Positions 37,901 to 52,900 of a stretch of 64,000 nucleotides of DNA are shown piece after piece (position 1 is the stretch's first letter; every line of letters starts with the position of its first letter). The notes beneath the pieces are model-generated. The model was given only the letters and a program-made list of their open reading frames with translations, made no database searches and was not told the origin of the DNA. The stretch lies in NCBI GenBank assembly GCA_038502055.1, contig JAXRKN010000044.1, positions 10,995,501-11,059,500 on the forward strand, in the 5' to 3' direction. The position numbers and the translations under genes are program-made. This DNA is from Tanytarsus gracilentus (Eukaryota > Arthropoda > Insecta > Diptera > Chironomidae).

Positions 37901-40900
37901 GAGCGGGAAATTAGTGCCAACAATTGTCAGTCAAAACTCGCATATCCACTTTTCTTCTGCGATGGCGATCAACAGCAGCAGCAGCAAGCGGAGAAAAACT
38001 CCTTTTATTTCTTTCATCATGAGCCTCCGACATGTTTGCCAAACTATGACAATATTTCATCAACCAAATATCCAATGGTCGATAATTGTACGGCCGGCAC
38101 CATTCCCCTGCAGCATTTCAACATTCCAATTAGCAAAGTTCAGCATGCCAGCACATGCAATCTAAACAATCAATTTAACTCGTCGAATCTCATTAGTAGT
38201 CAACATTTCTCCAATTCACTCAATAACTTCAACATGATTGATACGCAATTGCAGAACTATTATAATTTTAATCCATCATTTACTCAATTGCCACGTGGAA
38301 CGACGCCAACGGCAGGCGGCATTGCGACGTTCGGCAGCTCATCAATAATTGGCAGCTCATTTGCCTCGAATATTAGTCTGAATGGAACACCGAAGAATGC
38401 CAACATGCCGTGGAAGCATCGACAGTGTTCGAGTAGAAGTAGCAGCTCTGGAACGAATTCATCGAGTGAGTGTTTTGATAAAATCAGTTAACCTTCACTT
38501 AATCATTTTCACATCAACTAAATTTGCCCTTTTTGCCTTTAAAAGAACCTTCCATGTAAATTTTTCTCAAATTATCATAAAAAGGAGCAACCAGCATCAA
38601 ATGGGCAGACTCTAATCCCTTCTCAACTTCCCCTTTAATGCATTTCTCTCTGTTGAATTTTTTACACACGGCAATAAATCATTCAAAAGTATTTTTCGCG
38701 AAACAACATGACAGCATCTTCGCTTCCAGTGACATAATTTATAGAAAATCCTCCACTTGCATGTTGAATTTTTTAAAGAGATGCTTTAAATTAAGTTTAC
38801 AGTTTAAAGAGAAGTTTTGAATGATGGGAAAAAGTTGTCGAGTGATAATTTTCAAACTTTTTCTTCTGTTTAAAAAAATTAAATTTTCAAAAGCTTTTTA
38901 TTTATTTTAAAATAAAATTACACTTTCTATGCTACTTTTATATAATTATATGAGCTTACAATTAATGAGATAAATTTTCTCTCTCGCTCACTTCATGAAT
39001 AATAAGAAGAACTCAGATGATGAAAACAAGCAAAAGCCTTCATAAGACAGCTTGATTGCAATGAAGTCAAAGTTCGTAGTAAAGCAATAAAACTAATACA
39101 GAGAGTGATTGCACTTTTGCATTGAGAGTTTGTGAAATAACATAACGAGCTGAATATGGGAAAGTTCTTCGACGTCTCGTTGCGTTTTTGTGTAAGCTTA
39201 AATTATATTAAAGTTTTCTTGTGCAACTATCTCAGCGCATTTTGTCTTCTTCCCTCAACGCTAATGTTTTATTTAATTTTTCAATAAGACAAACTTTTTC
39301 TTCGTCATCGCAAAATTTATGGGTGCAGAAGCGTATGTGTGTGGGCGTTGCACAAACAACAATCAACCGAAGGGAATTGAACACGAAAAGCGGTTTCACA
39401 TAATTTTCTTGGGAAAATACAACAAGTGGAGAAAAATGTTAGATTTCACTAATTGTTGAGTTTTGTTTACATTTTAAATTTTCCAAGAAAAGTTTTATTG
39501 CGATTCACAATTTGTCATTAGATTTTGAAAGAAGTTTTTAACTGCAACTAGTTTTTATTTGTCTATTTATGAAAATTTCCATAAAGCTTTTTTAAAAATT
39601 CTATGTATAAAAATTATTTAAAGCTTTTATAAAGCTCAAAAATCCCAAAGCTTGAAAAATTTCTGAAAAGTTCAAAATATTGACGATAAAATATTTTAAA
39701 AGCTCATTTATTATTTTATGAAATTTTTAAATTTTTAAAAATAACCAACCGATTGCAACGCTTGAAATTTTTCATGTTTTAAAAATATTTGTTTAAAATT
39801 ATTTTCAACCTGACATGTTTCACTCATTTCCAGTTTTTTTTTCTCATGCTCAAAACTTTTACTTCAAGATTTTTTTTCATCCCACATCTTCATTGTTTTC
39901 ATCTATCTCTTTCATTGTGGTTGAAAAAACACGTTCACAAAATGAAAACTTTCCTTTACACACGACAAGGTAATTCTGCTACTCTCAACCATCGATGCGG
40001 TAAAAAAATTGTCTGCAAACAACAGCACTGCTGTTTTTGTGAGTGCATTTGAGACTTTAGCGGTGTGAGATGAAATTCATCGAGGAATTTTCTTTTGTGA
40101 AAAAGTTACTCGAGAAGTTTGTTTAAAAGCGTGAGAGCATTGCAAGGGTTGAAAATTCTTAACGGGCGTAAAAAAGGTTCAATCATAACTTTTAAATTTT
40201 ATGGATTTTTTCCTTTCAAAAAAAGTTTACAATCCAACTAGAGTTTCTCAAATGCCCGGGTAATGAGATTTTGTCCTACCCGGTAAAAATTTTATACTGT
40301 AAGAATTTTTTAAAAAAAAATATATTTTTCTCAAATTTTCGGTAATCTTTAATAGAATTTTTAGTAACAGAAATAAAAGTTTTTTAAAAGAAAATAAAGT
40401 TAAAGAATATAAGTTTAAGGAAATGTTTTAAGGCATTAACAGTGAAGGTCTGCATTCGGTTCTAGCCTTTTTCAATCTCCGCCTCTAAAATGCTCTTGGA
40501 CTTGTTGCCTGAATCGTTATAGCTTTAAACAATCGTCTAAATTTGGTCTTTTTTAGTCTTCTCTGTCATCTCATGTATTTTTTTTTGCACTTGCCTTGAT
40601 GTTTCAAAATACTTTTTTAATTAAAAATTTCAAACGACTAATTTATAAAGGTAACTACCTTCTTAGTCTGTGTTTTGTAGTATAAAATTATTGTAAACAA
40701 CATTTTCGTATTGTTTACACAATTATAAAAAGCAGTTATGGAGGAATTTTTAAAAAAATTAAATTTTCTTCGATTTTTTTTTTCCCGGGTAAGGTAGTTT
40801 TCCGGTTCCCGGGTAGTAAAATTGACGGGCATCCCGGGTTTACCCGTACCCGGGTTACCCGTGAGAAACTCTAAATCCAACTGGTCATAATTAGGATTTC

Positions 40901-43900
40901 TTAAATCTCATCATCTAATGACTTTTTAATTTTGTTTTTAGAGTGGGATCTTCCTTCTCGTCAGTGGTTGGCATTAACGTCGATTCTTTTGATCGCCGCC
41001 GCTTGTAGTGTAGCGGTGCCTTTGGCATTAAGTGTTACGGCAGGTAAAGAAACGTTTTAAATGGTTTTTATCATTAAACAACCTGATGATTATGCAACTT
41101 ACTCTTTTTTTACAAGGTTCACCATTTGAGGAAAGATATCGAGCCGCGACCCAACTCCTTGACTCAGTGCCTTTAATTGATGGTCACAATGATCTTCCAT
41201 GGAACGTTAGGAAATTCTTGCACAATCAAATTAATGACTTTAGGTGAGGTTTTTGGTTAAGAAAATATTTTAAAAGCGGATGAAACTTTTATTTAAAATT
41301 TTTATGCACTTTAGCTTCATAAATTTGCTTACTCTTATATATTTGTAAACATATAAATTTATATCATATTTGTACATAAACATATGGACATAAAGTATAC
41401 AAATTTAATTAATTTAATTAATATTTAAATTTTTAAATATATCAAAAAGTTTCACACCCTTTAAAAATATTTAAAAAAACTTTCAAAAATTGACACAATT
41501 TCCACTTCAGACCAAGCGGTTATGTAATCAAACTTTCTTTCTCTTTCTTTTCCTCAATTTCCTCCTCCAACTAAATTCAACAACTTTTGTATTCTGGATT
41601 TCTACATCATTCACAATTACTGCAATTGACATATTAGATTTGATGAAGACTTAAAGACTATTCAGCCGTGGGCAAATTCTCCCTGGAGTCAAACTGATTT
41701 ACTAAGACTGAAACGTGGTCGTGTGTCGGCACAGGTGAGTTGCCCAACCATTCATCATATTTATATGTTATAACCTACGGTTCTATGATGATGACAGAAT
41801 AAAATGAGGATAAATGCGAGAGAAAATGTTTTACGACAAACGCAAAAAAATATATATATATATTTTTCTCTTTTATTTATCTAATCGCATTTTTATCGCA
41901 AATATACAGAAGCTACCTTTTTCCCTCGCTCAACACCTCATTTGTAATCACACATACAAATTGGAGGGAGAAAAAATGTCTTATTGCGATTCATCGCTCT
42001 TCGTGCGAGTCTGGGTCACATATACGATTTATGGCAATTCACAGTGGATTTAGTTGAAAAAAAAATAAAAAAAATTTTTTTTTTTTATTTCCCTTGGCCC
42101 ACAATTTTGAAGTTATTTTTTAATATGGCGGAATCCCTTATAGATAATTTATATACCCCAAATTTTTTTTTTTTTTTTTTTTTTAATTTTTATTTTTTTT
42201 TTTTTTTTATAATGCTATAGAACAATTGAATTATTTATCTTTTTAATTTTTTTTTTCCTCTCTAGTCCCTTAATTTCTATAGACGAAGAACCATCTTTAA
42301 TTTTTTATTTTTTCCCTTTTTGCCACTTCGGGAGAAAATAAATCAAAATCCATTTTCTCACTTTTTACATACAAAAATGGAAAAAATTTACTCATGAAAT
42401 TTAAAATCGTTGATAAAGCAACCTTTAAACCGATCATAGCAAATAAACATTAAATGTAATATTTTCTTCAGACTGAAACCACTGTGCAATTGTTATATTT
42501 TTTTTCGCTGGCTGCTGCTCCCTCGAATAATTTTTCTTCAAATGTTTATGTGACGGTTGGTGGGTTGTGGAGGAGCTTAAGCTCATTTAAAATTTATGGA
42601 TGTGTAACTCGTGCAAACTGCAAAAATTTTTACACTTTAAAGTGATTTTCAATTGTTAACTACAAATTTCTGTTAAAATTTTAATTTTTTTAGAAAAATT
42701 TTTCCTCTTTGCATTTTCAATATTAGAATATTTTTGAAGCCTTCAAATATTTTTTTGTTCATTAATTTCAAAAAATAAAAATTTAACAACCCTTGTTTGA
42801 ATGCTGATTGCTCACTTTCGTTAAAATAAGGCCAACATGTGTGGGTTTCTATTTTATGAGAGATAAAAATCTATAAATAAATAACAATGACTATAATTTC
42901 GTTGAAAAGAAAGAGCAACGACAAAAAGGGGAGTAAAAGTTTACGTAAGCTACTTCTTTCATGTAGTATTTCTTCCAAGCGTGTATGTAAATAAATTTCA
43001 ATATTTTCTCTGCATATCGCATTTTCAACTTTATACCAAAAATTCTGTCTCGTTTCATATTAAACATACATGTGTATGATGGCATGAAGAACATCCTTCA
43101 ACATTTTTTATGGTCCACGTTTGAACCCTTGCGTACGTTGTCATGCCTGCAGACGAATGGCTGCCAAGGGAAGAAACCTAAAATTTTGAAAAAAATAAAT
43201 CTAAAATATTTAAATCAAAAAATTTTTTAAAGGCAATTTAAATATTATGAAAGTATTTTTTTATCATGCGGTTAAGAAGCATAAAAATATTTATTCTTCA
43301 TACAAAATATGTCGCATATAAAGATGAATTTCGTGCATGTGAGTTAAGATGGCATTTATATGAGTCAATGGAAGAATTTCTTCTCTCACATGAAATTTAT
43401 GAAATATGAAACAATCCTCTTTGCGTCATTCAACGCTTCGCTCATATAAACGCAATTGATATATGAAAAAATAACAATGCGTGAAAGCCTTCCAATAAGT
43501 AAGTTACATATTTTTGCTCTCGTCAATGATATGAAGAGAATATTTTCACTTATTATGTTTGACTGCTTGCGTGCTTCAGTGGAAAAGTTTTGTCGAGTTG
43601 ATGCGGATGCCAGGGTGTGGGTATGAGTAAATTTACTCTTAAAATGTTTATTTTTTTGTGGTAAATTGAAGTAAATTTGAATGTGATTTATTTAAATATT
43701 TTACATATTAGCGTGATGTTTTGAAAACACCTTGAAGCTAACACATACTGTCCATAAAAGCACATTCTACGTCACAAAATAATCTCTTTCAATCTTCTCG
43801 GTCCAAGAAAAATTGTCTACGTCAAGCCACCAATTGTTATTTCACCACCCATTGTGACTCACATAAATTCAAAGAGGAAATCGATCGGTTCAATATCTCA

Positions 43901-46900
43901 TGAAATTGATATTTCTCTCATCCGAAAAATTCAATTAGGTTCTCGAGGCAGGATTTTGCCGTACAAATTGTTAGCATCACTTGCGAATTATTAAATTAAA
44001 AGCAATTAAATTAATTTGTCGTCATAAAAATTATTGTTAATTATGTACGAGAAAAAACTACTAATTTTAATTGTGTTTTTTCGGGACTGTGAATTCCCAT
44101 GATTTTCATCACACGGCCAAATATTTTTGTGGCCGTATGAAAATTGCCTCGCTCGATCATTTTGTGGCCTCTTCATTCTATAGTTTTTTGTTCGATATGA
44201 TGACGTGTTCACATAAAAACATATTCCTCATTTATTATCAGACATTATCATTAGCTTTAATGTGATGAAATTAAGAGCAAATGTTTCGACAACAACAGTA
44301 TATATAAGTCAGAGATAGAAGGAAATGAAAATGAAAATCCAGCACACACTGAGAGTGCTTGTAATTTAATATCTTCCTATACTGAAAAGACATTAAAGAC
44401 ACTGTGAGGATTCGAATATTTTGTGAACTTTTTACATCTTTTTTTTGCACTAATCAACTCATTTTCTCTGATACAGTAAAACCTCTCTAACTTGAACTCT
44501 CATAGAGGAAAACTTTTTGAGATTTGTATTTTTAATGACCGTTAAATTAACTAAAATGAACCTGAATATTTTTATAAACTTCATAAAAATTAATTGTCGA
44601 TATTTTTAATCCATTTTCGACCCACCACTTTTTTCTCATTCGACATCATGAATTTTTCGAAAAGCTCTAACAGAAAAAAAGCTTCAAGTTGAAATCAAAT
44701 ATTATTTCAAGTCACATTAAATGTGTGCGCCTCGTTGACAATGCGAAGTGAGATTTTTCTTCCATCATGAAGATTAGAATTTGTCATTTTAGTCGAGAAA
44801 ATTACAAAGCGGCCCATTAATGAGGATTTTTAATGTACATCATTGTGAATGACGTCAGATGAGATGATAAGAAGCGTTTTTGAGATTTTTATGGGTTAAG
44901 GTTTAATAACATTAAAATTCCTTCTCGGGTAATCAACTCCTAAAGACCTTAAAATTTATTTCCCAACTTCATGTTGTTAAGACTCTGTGACATTTTGCCC
45001 CTGTGACATTTTGCCCACACCCAAAATCTGTGGGCAAGGGCAAAAAAAATATAGGGTCAATTTGTCCATGGTCAAATGAGGGAAAATTTGCAAAATATGT
45101 GGGTATGGTCAAATCTGTGGGCAAATTGCCCCGGACAAATTACCCTATATTTTTTGCCCATGGACAAATTGCCCATGAATAATTTTTTTTTTAAAATATA
45201 AACTTAATTAAAATAATTTAAATTTTTATCGAGCCAATACGGAAAATTTTAAGATTTACTTTTTGCCTTTTTTTGGGTTTTTTAGTGGTTTTTACATTAA
45301 AAAAATCATGTTGTTTTTTCTTAATAAAATTTTATATATCACATGTACTATCCACATTCATAGTTATGGAGCAGTCTGCTCTAAACCTGAAAAAGTAAGT
45401 CTTAAAATTTCTAAAAATTTCGAAATTCCAGAGAGGTTTTTTTTTTGCCATAACTTTTATTTTTTAAGATAAAAATTGACTTATTTGTAGATGAAGAACA
45501 TTGACAATTTTTTAAAAATTATAAATTTTTTTATTTGCAGGAAGTGCTTAATATCTAAAAGAATTTAATTTCAAAACTTACTCTCATTTAATAGTTTTAT
45601 AAATTTTATTTGGATTTAGAAAAGCAATTGTGTTTTATCACTTTCAGTTAAAAATTTTTGAGTTTGGATACTCAAGAAGTCCCAATAGGTGCAAAATTAA
45701 AAATCGCTTATTTCTATTTAAGTATATCATAGTGAAATTAGTGTAAAAAGTTAGTATAAAAAATTTGAAAAAATATTAAAAAATTTAAATAATGTATGGG
45801 CAAATTGTCTGTGGGCAATAAATATAGGGTCAATTTGTCCATGGTCAAATGAGGGCAAAATTTGAAAAATATGTGGGCATGGTCAAATCTGTGGGCAAAT
45901 TGCCCCGGACAAATTGACCCTATATTTTTTTTGCCCTTGCCCACGGATTTTGGGTGAGGGCAAAATGTCACAGGGGCAAAATGTCCTAACCCCGCTGTTA
46001 AGCCTTTAAAAGCTTTTCATAAATTCCACATGTGCTCATTGCATTAAGAAACAATCACATGACGAATGTCTAAGGATGAACATAAAAAATGTCTCTCGAG
46101 TGGGAGCACTCGAAAATAAAGAGAAGTACTTGAGAATGGAATTTTTTCAATAAAGTGAGTCATAAAATTGAAGTTATTTTCTGCTGAAAAGCAAATTCTT
46201 ATTGAAATTGTCGAGTTTTTATCACTCGAAATAGATGTGAAAAGGTGGATCATCGTAGGAGTGGAAAAAATTCCTAGAGACTTTCCGGCGTTAAACAAAT
46301 TCCATCTCAAGTCATATAAAAATTTTCATCGTTTTTGAGATGATTCGAGAAGTGAAATTAAAGTGCGATTTGGGGCTTTCTTTTGTCATACTTTCATATT
46401 CTTTGAGCTTTTATCTCGGATGATTTGGTTTGAGAGAAAGCGGAAATATTTAGCAGATGTTTGATGTGATTCGAGTGGAAAATTTTATGGTGATAAAAAG
46501 TTTAGATTTGACTTGAGGGGAAAAGCTAATTTTTTTTAATAATTTGAGCTTTCATAAAAAACTCTGAAATTTTATATTTAAACTTTTTTAATAATTTGAG
46601 ATTTTTTAAAAACTTTAAGCTCCTATAAAAGCTTTTTTGTAATTTTGAAGCTCGAAAAATAATCAGAAAAAATATGCTAACCAAAAGTCAGCACGTGATT
46701 CTCTCCAAGGATATCGAAGAAAACCTCAAAAAACAAAAATCGTCTGTTTTTTCGTTTTCCCTCAAAAGCAGTCAATTTTACGACCAAACTTTTCAGCGAA
46801 TGATGAAAAAACTTTTTTTGGCTTCGGCTTTTTTTGTTATCTCGGAAGTGATTCGATGGATATTTTTTTTCGGCACTTCATAAAAGCCATTTGCGTTCCA

Positions 46901-49900
46901 TTAGCGAAGAATGAAAACGCACATGCAGTTATGTGTCAAATTCTGTTATCGATTTACGAAAAAAACAACGATCCGAATAGGGATTCATAGTGATCTGCTA
47001 TAGCAACAACATCGACATAGCAATTCCAATAAATATCTCAATGATACTTTTCGCAATTCAACGGCGCAATGAAATGATGATCGTCGACCGACCGCATTTT
47101 ATTTGCTGGCACATTTTTTGTTGTTCTCACTGTGGTGCGGGATGCGAATAATCATAAATGATGACAATAATATAAAAATATTTGCGAACATAAGGTTGAT
47201 TTTTTTTTCTACGGTGAACATGAAATGAAATGGAGATGATAAAAATGTACTGAGAGGAAAACGTTCAGGTATGAAAGGAAGTGAGGGTGATAAAAAAATC
47301 GTGTTCGTTTGTTGAAGGGAAGGGGAGGTGAGGTGAGGAGATTCTGTAATATTTATAAGAACAAAATTCAAAAATTTTATGCTGAATTTAAATCAAATAA
47401 GATTAAATTACAAAAAAGTTTTTATTTGGCGCTAAAATTTCCTTCAAACAATCAGCTATAAAATTTCTTTCAACCCACCAAAAAAAATGTTGGCATTTTA
47501 TCGAACTGCATCAAAGCGATATAAAAAAAATTCACGTCTCATAAAAATTGAACGTTCGACTTTTATGCAGATTAAACTTTCCGCCAAGAAAAAAATAAAC
47601 TCTTTTGTCTGAAACTCCTTCGAATGACTTAAATATCATCGATTTCTCATGAAAAAACTCCAAAAGCATTTTTATTGCGGCACACTCGCACGTTATCCAA
47701 TAAATCGATTGATGACCACATTCTAGATAATCAACATTATCATCATCATCAATATTATGTTTGTGGGCATATTTGCTTCGATCATGCATCAGCAATTTTT
47801 ATCAGCCCGCTTTTATTTTTTACTTTTTTTTGCTGATGAAGATGGAAGAAAAAAGTTTTTCGCACTTACATTTTCTGTGTTTCAGCGAAGTGCGTACGGA
47901 CGTGGAATTTTTGATTCTGTTTAACTTTGAAATTGGTTCGATTTGATCATTGGATGATATTTAATTTTTGCAATTTACTTTCACTCAATTTAATTGAGCT
48001 TAAAAGGTTTAGCATAAACATCTTTAATTTGTAAACATTTTTTAATTTCAGTTCTGGGCGGCATACTGTCCGTGTGAAGCACAATATAAGGACGCTGTAC
48101 AAATAACTCTCGAGCAAATTGATATAATTGACAGACTCACCGATCGATACTCGCCTCAATTGACAAAGTGTACTTCATCATATGGTAATTATTCCAATGT
48201 ATAACAGCGAAAATTGATTTTATTGACATTAAGTTTGAATGAAAAGCTAAAATTTGTAAAACATGATTTACACTCTGAATTTTTGAATGAAGCACTTTCA
48301 TAAATGATTGAAAATTTGCAGTGGTTGAAGCTTCCGATTATTTTATTATAATTTGGATCTGCAAAATGACACCAAGCTGGTAGTCCACGAATAATTAAGT
48401 CCACAATTTTTTTAAAAATAAATAAAATATTGTGGACTGTTATTTCTGTGGAATTAAATAAAAAAATTGTGGCCTCTTATTTTTGTGGAGTTACAACTTG
48501 GAACCCATGATATTTCAACTCAAACATCCAGTTCAGTTGCGGATTACTCAATATCCGTTTTTTAAACGCCATGAAAATTTTCAATCGGTTTTAGATTTGC
48601 ATGTGATTTTGTGAATATTTCCCTAAATTTGAATTTCACCTCGAGCATTCTCAAACAATTTGATTTTGATTACAAAACTTCATGCACAGATTTTTGCATT
48701 AAAAACTCAATTTCTGGTTGAATTTATTGAATTTATTTTGTGCAACATAGGAAAGAGAGAAATTATTGTTGATACAGAGTGAAGCTTCAAACAAACCAAG
48801 CAACACATCAAATATTGACTCAGTTTGAATCCATTCACTATCTCTCTAGCATCGTTGAAACTCTAAAAATAACTTTTTATCTCCCACGTGGTTGTGTTTG
48901 AATTTCATTCAAACTAATTTCAATGGTGCTGAATTTTTAATGATTTCTCTTCTTTTTTTCTCCTCTCTCGCCATGCAGACATTAAGGAAGCTCACAAAAA
49001 TCACCGAATTTGTTCATTAATTGGCGTCGAAGGCGGTCATGCCCTCGGAGGCTCGCTGGGAGTTTTGAGAAATTATTATAAACTTGGCGTTCGCTACATG
49101 ACATTGACATCAACATGCCACACACCATGGGCAGACTCGAGTAACGCCGATGCACCAAAGTATGATGTAAAACATGGCGGAATCACAGCTTATGGAAAGG
49201 TGAGTCGATGAAAAGATTTTTTTAATTTCTTTGATGAATTTTTAACGAGCAAAATGTGTTGTTGGAAATTTACATAAAGTCTGGATGCGATGGTTATTCA
49301 GTAGTGAGACTCATCTTGAAAATATTCATGGTTTTTTCTTTCCATTAACTCAAAATTTTCACAAATTGTCGATGAAAATTCAATTTTTGAGCTCATCATC
49401 ATGATCAGTGTCGTGCGATGATGAAAATTGTCTTTTGCGTGCTTTCACATCAACAAGCTTCATTTTCACTTTCGTCAAATAATTTTCGTCGCTTTTTCTT
49501 ATCAATGAAAAAAATTTGACAGTATAAAATTTTTGCTTTTATGAATAAATGATGAGAAAAAGTTCAAGACTAGAAAATTTAAATTTATATCTTAAAGCTT
49601 CCAATGTGAGAGAGTTTCTTTAAATAATTGCTATGACAATTGATGCACATGACAAAGGAGTTCAAGGAAGTAATTTCGAGAACGCAACAAGCGACGACAA
49701 AAGCAGAGAAAATTTTACTCAATAACTTGAAGGTAAAATTTTATCGTTCGTGGTGATAGTCAGGTACAAGCACACAAAGTACATACAGCATCAGGTTAAC
49801 ATCAGAAAGCGAGAAAGTAATGAAGATAAGCGTAATTGGATTATCCGTATAAACTCTAACAAGCACAAATGGAAGAAAATTAAATAAAAGCTCACAAAAT

Positions 49901-52900
49901 TGTGGCAAAAAATAAAATTCGGAAATTTACTTCGAAAATATTTTTGGGGACAACTCAAGACCATGGTTGATGTAATTTTAGGGTTGACTGAGCAAAAAAC
50001 ATTCTCGTAGGAGCCGCAAGAAAGAAAAATCGATTTTCAACTGCTTCACTTTTGCAAGCCTGAAGTGAATTTTTTTGTTTACGACATGAAAAAGAAATCG
50101 ACAGCAAGCAAGTTGTAAAATACAAAAAGTTACTGCTGGACATTTTCCAACTTCTTTGACAAACGCTTCCAATTTCCATCTCGAGTAAAATCTCAATTTT
50201 ACGATTTTAACATGCAATTTTATTTTACACTGTAAAACAATTTTGTTGACTCTTAAATAGAGCAAAATTTCACCAATTCAAGGTTTTGTGAATCGAATCC
50301 AAAAATAATTAATGGTGGATAAACCAACACATCTAGTGAATGAAATTAAGAAGTCGAGATGAGAAGAAAAAGTTGGAATGCGATTAGTTTTTATGCAGAT
50401 TGAAAAAGATTTTCTCATAAGTGGATAAAAAAGTCTTAATTTCATTAATTTGTGATAATTTGCCAAGATCCAATTTTTTCATCCTGTTGCTCATCTTCAC
50501 AGTTCCACATCATACTTTAAATTCTTTATGGAAAATTTTCAATCTGTTCTTCAACCGCATGCTTAAAAACTTTTCACTAACATCATCATCATCGTAATCA
50601 TGGCGGTGTTAATTAGCAAGTTTTGACATTAATCCGCTCTTTTACCTTCTTTCACTCACCTTCATCTCACTCTCAAAGGTTTTTCATCATCGCATCAACA
50701 TCGTTGCGTGTAAATGATGTTAAGTACTCGAGTCTATGTTAAGTAATTCAAAAAGCGGCTTAAAATTTCATTTTATCGCAGAATTCCACAGTAAATCTTT
50801 TGGATACTTGCTGCTGCTTATATAATACAACTATCGTGTGTGTGCATGCATAAATAAGAGTGAAAAAATTCATTAAAAATGAAAATGTACAAAAAATATG
50901 TTATAAAAGCATGCAAAGATTTTTCTTTGAATAAAATCCAGGAAAATGTTTCTAGCACACTCAACAGAATCATTTTCTCAAAACAAGGAAGTATTAATGA
51001 CTGAACAACCACTGACAGATGAGTGCGGCATGAAATGGATAAACTACACTCTCTCACAAAACGATGACGGAAGTGAAAAGAAAAGCAGAAAAGCATAAAT
51101 TCCTTCATTCATCTCTATTCAGTTGTTGGTACTTAAAACCTCTAAGCTGCTACAGAATTTACATTCAACAATTCTCTATAATACGCTGCAGCCCGAATGA
51201 ATAAATACCTCTCATTCAATCTCGCTGTTTCTGTTGATTTTTTTATGTCACGGAAAAAAAATCTTTTTGTGCTTTTGGAATTAACTGAAAAAAAAATCTG
51301 AAATTGTTCGTTAAAAAAAGTTTACATGTGACAGCTTCCATTTACTTTTTTGGTAAGCGTCAAAATCCGATCAATTGAAATTTAGCTTGAAAAAATCCAA
51401 AAATTAAACGAAAAAAAATGTCAAAAAAGATTTATAATTTAACTAAAATCCAGGAAACCGAAAAATAAAAATGAATTTATGGAATTTGACTGTTGCGAAA
51501 ATTCTTAAATGAAGTTTTAAAAATAAAATTCATTTTTTTTTAAATGTGAAATTAAAATTCATGAAATATTCTGAGTTTTTAAGGAGATAAAATAAAAATG
51601 AGTCCGTCCTCCTTGTAATTTAAGTAAGCTCCCTGTATGTCATCAATATAAATGCTAAAAAATGTCAGACTTAAATTTCAAAAAGTTTCCCTCAACTCAA
51701 CCTTTCCTTTATTGTTCGATTCCATGGAAAAAGTTCACATCGTGCAAATTTTGCATACCCAAGCGGTAGAAAAACTTTTTTCCATTGCACTCTTTTTGTA
51801 TAGCTGAAAGGTATTATTCGCTTTTTTTGTTGAATAGCGTTTCAATAACCATTCACTCATCCATCATTCACCTTCGATATTCATACACAGCATGGTGTGG
51901 AATGTACAAAAGCATTACAATGCGGATGAATGTCATTTGAAATTCGTATGTTGTGTTCATTGATGCACACATTAGGAACAGCGTGGGTTGAGAGCTAAAA
52001 TTCTCTTTACTTATTCATTTTTAACATACCCGAGAGAGCGAGCGTGAAAAAAAGTTTCTATCACGTTCAAAAATTAAACTTTCGATTTAAACGTCAGAGT
52101 TTTCTTTCACGCGATGTTAATAACATTAGATTCGAGTGATTTGCGGTGCTAAGCATTGACTTTAGTGTGCATGAGATGTAATCAAGTCACGTTGGTGATT
52201 AAATCGAAAACAGGAGGGAGGAATTTGCTCGTGCGAATTTTCAACTTTGTAATGACTTTGGTGAAAAATGCGATAAGACGGAGGAAATTTTTTGCGATCC
52301 GCTTTGTGAGGTTTTCTTGCAAACAAGCGAAAAAGCAATTGAAAATTATTTGGTAAATACTTTGGCAAAGCTATCATCAAGAAATGAGCTTGTAAGTGGA
52401 GCTTTGGGTATTAAGGGCGACTTATGGAAGAAATTGAGGAAAAAATTATGTTGAGATATTTTTAGGCGGAGATTTTTCGGAAGTTGGGTAACTTAAAGAG
52501 ATTTAGAGCTTGTCAAAAGCTTTAAAAGAGTTTTTTAAAATCTAGTTTAAATTGTAAAACACTGAAAATTGTCAAAAAAAATTAATTAAATCTTGATCCA
52601 GTAATTAACTATAATACTTATTTTCTTACCACCATCACCACTGATTTTCAACTATCTTCAGGATTTAAAAACTTTTTACTGCATCATCAACCAGAAACTT
52701 TAAAAGATCGTTCAACAAAAAGCTCAATTTCCACTCAATAGAAGCACTATGACATTAATCATAAATCCTTCTTGCCACAAAAACCAAAAATGACGCGCAA
52801 TTTTTTGCTGTCGTTTTAAAGAAACTTCTCGATAAAAATGTCTCGACATGAACACCTACTGAGTTTAAATTGAATACAAGGAAAAAAGTTATTGCACGAC

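Noticed and set aside
41397..41440. AT-only tract as a possible origin or matrix attachment site
   Set aside because: AT-rich runs of this sort occur throughout the window; nothing sets it apart.
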